From positions 1 to 64,000 of the forward strand of contig NZ_QCXY01000015.1 of NCBI RefSeq assembly GCF_003347495.1: DNA of 64,000 nucleotides, in the 5' to 3' direction. Source of the stretch: Pleomorphovibrio marinus. Lineage in GTDB: Bacteria; Bacteroidota; Bacteroidia; Cytophagales; Cyclobacteriaceae. A program made the position numbers and the translations under genes. The notes beneath the pieces are model-generated. The model was not told the DNA's origin. It saw only the letters and a list, made by a program, of their open reading frames with translations, and did not search any database. Shown here one piece after another: positions 41,985-50,900 of the stretch; position 1 is the first letter of the stretch, and every line of letters begins with the position of its first letter.

Positions 41985-44900
41985 TCAGGTTTCTACCCGT
42001 TTGGTTTCCGCATGTTCTTCAAGCATACAAGCCAGTTTTTTCACAGTACCGTTTTCCACTAGTACGGAGACCGGAAGTTGGGTGCCAAACTCCCGGTTAA
42101 CGGCGGAAATATACCGCATCGCCATCAGGGAGTGGCCGCCGATTTCAAAGAAGTCCTCGGTAATCCCAATGGGTTTTTTGTCCAGCAAGTTCTCCAAAAT
42201 CCCGATGAGTCGCTTTTCCATCTTATTTTTAGGAGGGGTATAGCCTCTACCGGTTTCCGCATCAGCAGCACCTCCCGCCTTGAGTGCTTGCAGGTCCAAC
42301 TTGCCACTTGCTAACCTTGGGAGCTCATTTAGGAAACGAATACCCGAGGGTCTCATATAGGAGGGCAGCTGTTGGTCGAGGTAATCCTTAAGGGCTTCGA
42401 CAGGGGGGGATTGGTTCTTCTTGCCTACCAAATAGGCGAGCAGTCGCTTTTCTCCATTATTCCCTTTCTCGGTGACAATGGCAGCCTCCCGTACCTCCGG
42501 ATGTTGTTTAAGTGCTGCGGCGACCTCCCCGGGTTCCACACGAAACCCCCTGATTTTTATCTGTTCATCCATTCTACCCAGCCACTCAATGTTGCCATCC
42601 GGCAGGTACCTGGCCAGGTCTCCACTGCGGTAAAGTCGTGCCTCTGGCGTTTCTACGATAGGATGGGGGATGAACTTTTCCGCAGTGAGTTCCTCTCGGT
42701 TCCGATATCCCCTTGCCAGACCTGCACCTCCAATGCAGAGTTCACCCGGTATTCCCGGAGGTAGCAGCTTGTTGTCTTGGCTCAAGATATATACCGCAAC
42801 ATTTGCTATGGGTTTTCCAATGGGTGCATATCTACGTTGTTGCTTGGGTTTGCAAGCCCAGTAGGTGCAATCTATGGCCGCCTCAGCAGGCCCATAAAGG
42901 TTATACAGCTCGGCATTTGACTGCTGGAAAAATTTTTCCATCAACTGCGAAGCCATGGGTTCTCCTCCACAAAACACCCTTCTCAGATGTTGGCATTCCA
43001 CAAAAGAGGCTTCTTCTAGAAGGGCCTCCAGTAGCCCAGGGGTAAGTTGTAGATGGGTGATTTTTTGTAGGGCGATAAGCTGAGTTAGGCGTAAGGCATC
43101 CGTTTCGGTTCCCGATTCCGGAATCACCAGCCGGGCACCTGCCGATAAGGGTCCGAAAAATTCCCATACGGCAGGGTCAAAAGAGAGTGCCGTGCGTTGT
43201 AAAACGGCATCTTCCTCTTTCAGGGGGAATGTGCTTTGACGCCAATGTACCTGATTGCAGATGGCACTGTGAGATACCATCACCCCTTTGGGCCTGCCGG
43301 TAGAACCGGAGGTATAGACCACATAGGCCAGGTGCTCGGGTTTCACGCCATTGTTCGTGTTAGGGAAATCCATGGAATTGGTGTCTTCCACTACTTTCTC
43401 CTTGTCCATCATCAGAAGCTTGTATCCCCCTTTGGGGAGGGTCTTGTATAAACCTTCCCGGGCAATAAGTACCGTCGGATTTGCGTCTGCTATCATCCAT
43501 GCTAGGTGTTGTGGCGGCAGGCTAGGTTCCAACAATAGGAATGCCCCACCGGCTTTCAGCACTGCCAATAGAGACAGGACCAACTCAGGGGATTTTTCCA
43601 GGTGAATTCCAACAATGGAGTCGGATCTAACACCTAGTTTGCGTAGCTTATAGGCAAGCTTGTCGGCTCGTAGGTTCAACTCTTGGTAGGTAAGTTGGTT
43701 TTCTCCGCATACCACGGCTATACTTTCAGGTGTCCTGCTGACTTGCGCCTCCACTAGTTGATGCAGGCATTTTTCTACAGGGAAACCGGCAAATGTGGCG
43801 TTGTTTTGGGCATAGAAGTGCTCCTGCTCCTTGTCGTTCATTAGTGGGATAGAATCAATTTTTTGATCAGGAGCTGTTCCTATTTCTTCCAGGAAATGCA
43901 GGAGATGACTCAGCATTAGCTTTGCAGTGGCTTCCTCGAAAAGGTCGGTATTGTATTCAAGGGAACCTTGAAGCTGTTCTTTGTCGTCCATCAGTAGGGT
44001 GAAGTCCGATACGGCTGCCCCGGTTTCCACAGGCACAGGTTTTACGGACAATTTCCCCATTTCAAGTTTGGGGTATTGCAGAGTATGTAGAATCAGCATA
44101 TTCGAAAACAAGGGGGAGTGCCCGGGTTCTCGTTTTGGACGGAGTTCTTCCACCACTTTCTGGAAGGGTACGTCTTGATGTTCAAATGCTTCAAGGCTTA
44201 CCTTCCTGATGCGATTCAGGAGTTCTCGGAACCTGGGGTTGCCGGACAGGTTGCTGCGCAAAACTACTGTGTTCATACAGCAGCCCAGCAAATCCTCTGT
44301 GCCAGCCCGGCTTTTTGTGGCCATTGGGGTGCCTGTGCTGATGTCGGTAGTGTTGGAATAACGATGTAACAGCGTCTGAAAGGAGGCAAGCAAGGTAACG
44401 AAAAGCGTCACTCCCTCCTCCTTACTCAACCTTCGCAATTTGTCGGAAAGCTCCTTTGACAGTTCAAAAGGAATATGGGATCCACGTATTCTTTTACAGG
44501 CTTTTTTTGGAAAGTCGGTTGGAATGGCTAACCCTCCTGAAGGCAATTCACGAAGTTGCTGTTTCCAATAGTCAAGTTGTTTGTTGATGAGTGCCGGGGT
44601 CAAGAGCTCCTTTTGCCGGGTCACATAATCTTTATACTGGAGTGCAGGTTCCGGAAGTGGGGATGGTTTTCCATCTGAATAGGCAGCGTAAAGGGCCATT
44701 ACTTCCTTGGCGATTAAGGCCATGGTCCAGCTATCGGCAGCGATATGGTGTACCATCAACAAAAGTAGGTACTCCTTTTCCTCCGTTTGGATCAGCAGGG
44801 AGCGCAGTAGTGGCGGTTTGTCCAGATGAAAAGGTTTTTGGATTTCCTCCTTGGCAATTCTTTGCTTTTCAGCGGCTCTTTTGCCTAAGGGTACATCCCG

Positions 44901-47900
44901 GAGATCCCGGTAGGGCATGGGGATGTCCATGGGAGGTGCTATATACTGCTTGGGGTTTTCGTCCTCAAAAGTAACTACCGTGCGTAAGGCCTCATGTCGG
45001 CGTACTACCTCTTGGACGCTCTTTTGTAAGGAGGCCTTATCAAGAGGGCCGGTCAGCTTTGCCGCCACCACAAGATGAAGGGCTGGGTCTCCCGGGGAGG
45101 CTTGTTCGAGGTACCAAAAGCGGCTTTGTTCTGCTGAAAGGGGCATTGCAGTATTGGAAATCTGTTCCATTTCTTGCTGCTCAGGAACCTCCTCAGTTTC
45201 GGAATGGGGAAGGATTTTCTCAAGTAGGGTATTCCCCAAGGCATGGCCATTCACCCCCTGAAGGATTTTTACTACCGGCAGTTTAATCCCCAGGTCGGAA
45301 TTTAGGGCGGTGGTGAGCTCCACTGCCATCAGGGAATCGAAGCCCATTTCGGTAAGGGGCCTGTCCATATCGATCTTATCCGGTTTGCTGCCGCTCACAC
45401 GGGCGAGTTTTCCTTTGAGGTAGGTATTCATGGCTTCCTGCCGTAGTTCAGGAGCCGTGCTGCGAAAGGTCTCCAATGGGGAATCGCTTTCCTTGTCCTC
45501 TTCTTGGCTGCTGGCACTGGCCTCTTCCAGCACATTTCGAAAACGGGTGGAGGTGGCCATCACGGAATGGGTGTTTACCCAACGGTGCCAGTCAATTTTG
45601 GCAATCAAAACATGGGCCTTATCCGTGCCCAAAAGTTTTTCCATGGTATCTAGGGCGTCCACAGGGGAGAATCCCTCAAGCCCGGCCCGGTTGAGGTAGT
45701 TCACCACCTCCGGATGCCGGGAAACATACCCTGCACCCGCCACTGCGCCCCAGCCTATGGACTGTGCAGGTAAGCCCAGTTGCTGTCGATAACCAGCCAG
45801 GGAATCCAGAAAGGAGTTGGCCGCTGAATAGTTTCCCTGCATGGGATGACCCAGTGGCGAAGCCATGGAGGAAAACAGGATAAAGTGATCCAACTCATCC
45901 TCCAGGGTGAGGCGATGCAGGTTCCATGCACCGGCCATCTTGGGCGACATGACTTCCAGTAACCGCTTATTGTCAAGGTCTTTTAAGGCAGCATCATTCA
46001 AGGTCATAGCTGCATGCACAACTCCCTTCAGAGGGGGAAGTTGCTTACGGATAAATTCCAGCACCCGCTTTACCTCTTTTTCCTTACTTACATCCGCGGA
46101 AAAGACGGTTATTTGGGTTCCTGATTTCTTTAATTTTTCCAGCAATTTGCCATTCTCTTTGGGCTTTCCAGAACGACTCATCAATACGAGGCTTTTCACC
46201 CCTCTTTGTGCCAACCATTGGGCGGTGGCAAGACCAAATCCCCCAAGACCTCCGGTTACCAGATAGGTTTCCTCCTTTTGCCCTATGGTCGGTTTGGAGG
46301 CTAGGTGTACTGGGTAACTGGGATGATCAAGGGTCAAGACAATCTTGCCAATATGCTTGGCTTGGGCCATATAGCGAAAGGCATTTTCTGCCTCGGCAAG
46401 GTCAAAGGTGGTGTTGGGGATGCCTTCCCACCTGCCATTCCCTACTTCTTCCACCACTTGGCTGATCATGCAGTTGGCGAAATCCGGTCGGTCAATGGCC
46501 ATCTGCTGCAAATCCACAGCCGAGTAAGAGAGATTTCTTCGGAAGGGCAACAAACCTAGGACCGAATTCTCATAAATATCCCGTTTTCCCAGCTCCACAA
46601 AGCGCCCATAGGGACGCAGCAAGTTCAGGCTTTCTTCCATAGCTTCCCCGGCAAGGGAATTCAACACTACATCCACTCCCTCCCCATTGGTGAGGTTTCG
46701 CACTTGATCGACGAAGGATAAGGTGCGGGAGTCCATTACATGGTTGATGCCAAGGGAACGGAGGTAATCCCTTTTTTGCTCCGAACCTGCCGTGGTAAAG
46801 ATCTCTGCCCCTATTTCCTCGCAAAGCTGGATAGCAGCCAAACCCACCCCGCCTGTGGCCGAATGGATAAGTACCCGTTCCCCCTTAGTGACTTTTGCCA
46901 CCTGATGAAGACTATAATAGGCGGTTACATAGGCATTGACCACTGAGGCTGCTTGTACAAAGGAAAGGGACTTGGGTTTGTGTGCGACAAGATGGGATTG
47001 TGCTATTGCCCTAGAGCCATGTGCTGCCCTGGCAAGTGCGATGACCTTATCCCCCGGTTTGAAATCGGTGACTTTCTCCCCGCATTCCACTACAATACCT
47101 GCACATTCAAGCCCAAGGGCAGAATTATCCAACTCTGTAGGCAATGCCTCCCTTGGCAACATCCCGAGGGCAAGCAAAACCTCCTGGAAATTAAGCCCGG
47201 AAGCATGCACTCGGATGATTAGTTCTTCTTTACCGAGTTCAGGGGATTCAGTTTCACGCAGTTTCAGGTTCTCCAATGCCCCTGGCTCGGCTAGTTCTAG
47301 CCGAAAGCTATCGGTTTCGGGCGACATGCTACGAATATTCTCTTTTGGTTGGATACCTTCAGTAGATAGGCGGTGCAGACGTCTAACATAACACTTTTCA
47401 CCCCTTAAGGCAGTTTCCTCATCCTCCCATTCACCCAACAACAAGTCCACTAAGTTATGGATCTCCGGCATGGATGGTACTGCACCCAAATCCACCATTT
47501 TACAGGTGATTTCCTCGAATTCATTGGACACCACCCTACCCATTCCCCAAAGCGTGGACTGCGCTATGTGAGTCAATTCAGATGCTGCACCATTAGTGAG
47601 GTTCTGGGCACCGGAAGTTACCAGCCAAAGCTTCCGGATTAGGTTTTCAGGCTGTTGTTGCAGGAGGTTTAGCAGCCCCCCACACACGAATTGCTGAGAC
47701 TCCAACAGCAATTGGCTGCTAAGGCTGTCCCCTGTAGGTGCATTAGTTGGCCAAAGGTAAATGACTCCCTTACAACCCTCTTCTATTATGCCGCCTTCGG
47801 CAAAAAGCCGTTTCATTGATTCCGGTTCATCCACTGGAAGTTGAAAATGATTCTTATCTTTTTGCAGGTATGATTTCCCACAGTGGGCAAGTATACAGCG

Positions 47901-50900
47901 GTCACCCTTTTTGCCTAAACCTTCGGCTATTCTTTGGGCTAATCCCCGCTCGTCTGCTAATAGAAGCCAGGTTCCCTGCTGGTTCTTGGTTGAATCTGCT
48001 TTGCCATTATCTTCTTTTTTGGCCGAAGAAAGGGAAGTAGAATTGCTATTGGAATGGGTAATAGTGATGGTTTGAAGGGTCTCCTTTCCGTTTGAGCTAG
48101 TGAATAAGGATCTGGTATCCCCAAAACCATAATCCGAGAGCAGGTCTTTCCATTCCTGGCGGCCAATGATGGGGGAATCCTTCCGTACCTCGAAATCGGT
48201 GAAACGCCACCAACCATCCAATAAGCCAAAAACCAAGTTGAACCAATCGGCCTTACGCGTAATTTCAAGAATGACCAAAAGACCTCCGGGCTTTAATAAA
48301 TGATGTACATGGCTCAGGCTGTTTTTTAGTTCTTGGGTAGTGTGCAGCACATTTGCCGCCACTACCATATCGAAGGAATGGGGCTGGTAGCCTTGTGAAA
48401 TTGGGTCTTTTTCAATATCCAGTACTGAAAACTCATGCTTGCTTGCCCTACCCAGTCTTTGCCTGGCCTCGGTCGCGAAATAAGCAGAGATATCGGTAAA
48501 AACATACTGGGCATTTTCGGGTAATCGCGGTAAAATTTCCACGGATGCTGCACCTGTTCCCGCACCAATTTCAAGGATTTTTGGGGCGATATGGTTTTTG
48601 GCATCCACAAATGAAGACGCCACTACTTCTGCAAGTGCCTCGTGATAACTTCGGCAGGCAGGGCTATTGTGGTACATGCTGGACAACACTTCCAAGGAAG
48701 ATACAGTCAGCAGTACTTCCCGCACATCTGTACTCCCGATAAGGATCCCTGCCAAGTTCTTACCCCCCATTCTTACAAGTTCACATTCAGCAGAGTAGGC
48801 AGGTACCCTTTGTTGGAGATCATCCAGTAATTGACCAGGATTTTCCAAGGTATTGCCTTTCTCCTCGAGTTGGGAAAGCGCCATTTTGTATAATTCCTTA
48901 AATAAGGGTTTATACTCCTTTTTCACCCCGAGTTTGTCCGAGAGGGTTGCTGCATTCTCTTCTTTTTGTGCAAAGTAATCCCACCCCAGCTCTTCCAATG
49001 CATTAGCGGCATAAATCCCGGCAACACGATTCATCCCAGGCACCACCACCTCATAATAGAGACGCACATCTGCATTATCCTCCGGAGGTTGGGCATTTGA
49101 CTCTGCCAGGTTTTGAATCTTTTCGCTTTCCCTTACCAGCAGTTGCTCTTTGCTTGTGGAGGAAATTCCCTCTCTTTGTTCCCATTTGAATGCATAGGAC
49201 CAGCCCTTGTTCATCCGCATCTTTTTTTCCCCGGTCTCTTCCAGAAGCTTTGCCTTTAAGCCTTCTACACCAATTTTCACCTCTCCTGCCTGATCCATTA
49301 GCATTACATCCCCTTCCAGCAAAGCTCCTGATCCTTTTCGGACTCGAATGTATGCCAGGAAATTCCCCGTAGCGGGTGCCTGATAACTAACTTGCCCTAT
49401 GGAAATAGGAAAAATCGGGCCGGACAACTCCTCACTTTCCAGTCTATCGGATGCCAACACCACAAGCACCTGAAAAGCGGCATCTAGCAAAGCGGGGTGA
49501 ACACGGTAGGGTTCAGCATTAAGTCCCGGGGGAAGGGCAATTTGTGCAATAGCTTCCTCCTCTCCCGCATGAATGCTACGGACCCCCCGGAATGCACTGC
49601 CATAGTTGAACCCTATGGATGCTATAATGCGAAAATGCTCCTCCACAGGCACTTCCCTGCCGCAGCGCTTCAATATAGCTGCAAGGTCAACCTTTTCGGG
49701 TGCCATGCCGTTTTGTTGTTCCTTTATCCTTGCACTGGCATGATACATCCAGTGATCACCATTCTCCGAGGGACTGTAAATTTCCATGGATTTGCTCTCT
49801 TGCTGGTGAAAACATTGCAGCAACTGATCTCTGGAGGCTCCCAAAAAGAGCAGCTTCTGAAACTGTATATTTTTAAGAGTAACGGGTGTTCCCTTCCAAA
49901 TCTCTCCGGCAGCGGAAAGCATCATTTCTACATACCCTGCGCCAGGGAAGACAATGCTGTCTTCCACTAAATGCGCATTGAGGAATTCGGTTCGCGGATC
50001 GTTAAGGTTTACCTCCCATAGCGGGAGTGCACTGTGTATCCGGTGGCCGAGTAAGGGGTGGCCGGTATCCACACCCGAAGAAAAAGACATTTGCTTTGGC
50101 ATTGGTTCTATCCAGTGCCGCTCCCGCTGCCAGGGATAGGAGGGTAGGGGAACATAATTCCTACCTGGGTAAAGTCCCTGCCAATTGACCGGATACCCCT
50201 GCACATAAAGTTGGGCGAGGGAGCGGAGCATCATTCTCCGCTCCTTTTCTTTGCGCCGTAGGGAGGGCAAAATACTTGCTTGACTATTATGGTCTGACAA
50301 ACATTCCATAAGATAGGTGGCCAATACGGGGTGGGGGCCAATTTCGAGGAAAACTGTGTAGTCCTCTTCCAGCAATACCTTCACGGCTTTATCAAAACGC
50401 ACCGGTTTACGCACATTCTGCCACCAGTATTCCCGATTAAACTCTTCCCCCCTGATATAGCTTCCCCTTACGCTAGAAACTACAGGTATGGAAGCTGCTT
50501 TAGGTTTAATTTCCCGGAGCACATCAAGGAGTTCTTCCTGTATATGCTTCATCTGCGGGGCGTGATAGGGGACATCCACCTGCAGGATCCGGCAGAATCG
50601 GTTCTCCTGCTCTAATTTTTTTGCAATATGTTTTAATAGTGAAATATCTCCCGATAGTGTGACGGAGTTCTTGCTATTAACTGCGGCCAGCGAGACCTTG
50701 TCTTCCTTTCCTTTCATTAAGGATTGGGCTTCCTGCTCAGAAACTGCAGCAGCAAGCATGCCTCCAAATCCTGCCATGGTATGCTGCAGGCGACCACGAT
50801 GGTAAGCCAGGAAAAGTGCATCCTCCAGGGAGAGTGCCCCAGCCACATAGGATGCGGCGATTTCCCCTGAGCTGTGGCCGAACACCACGTCAGGCTTTAC

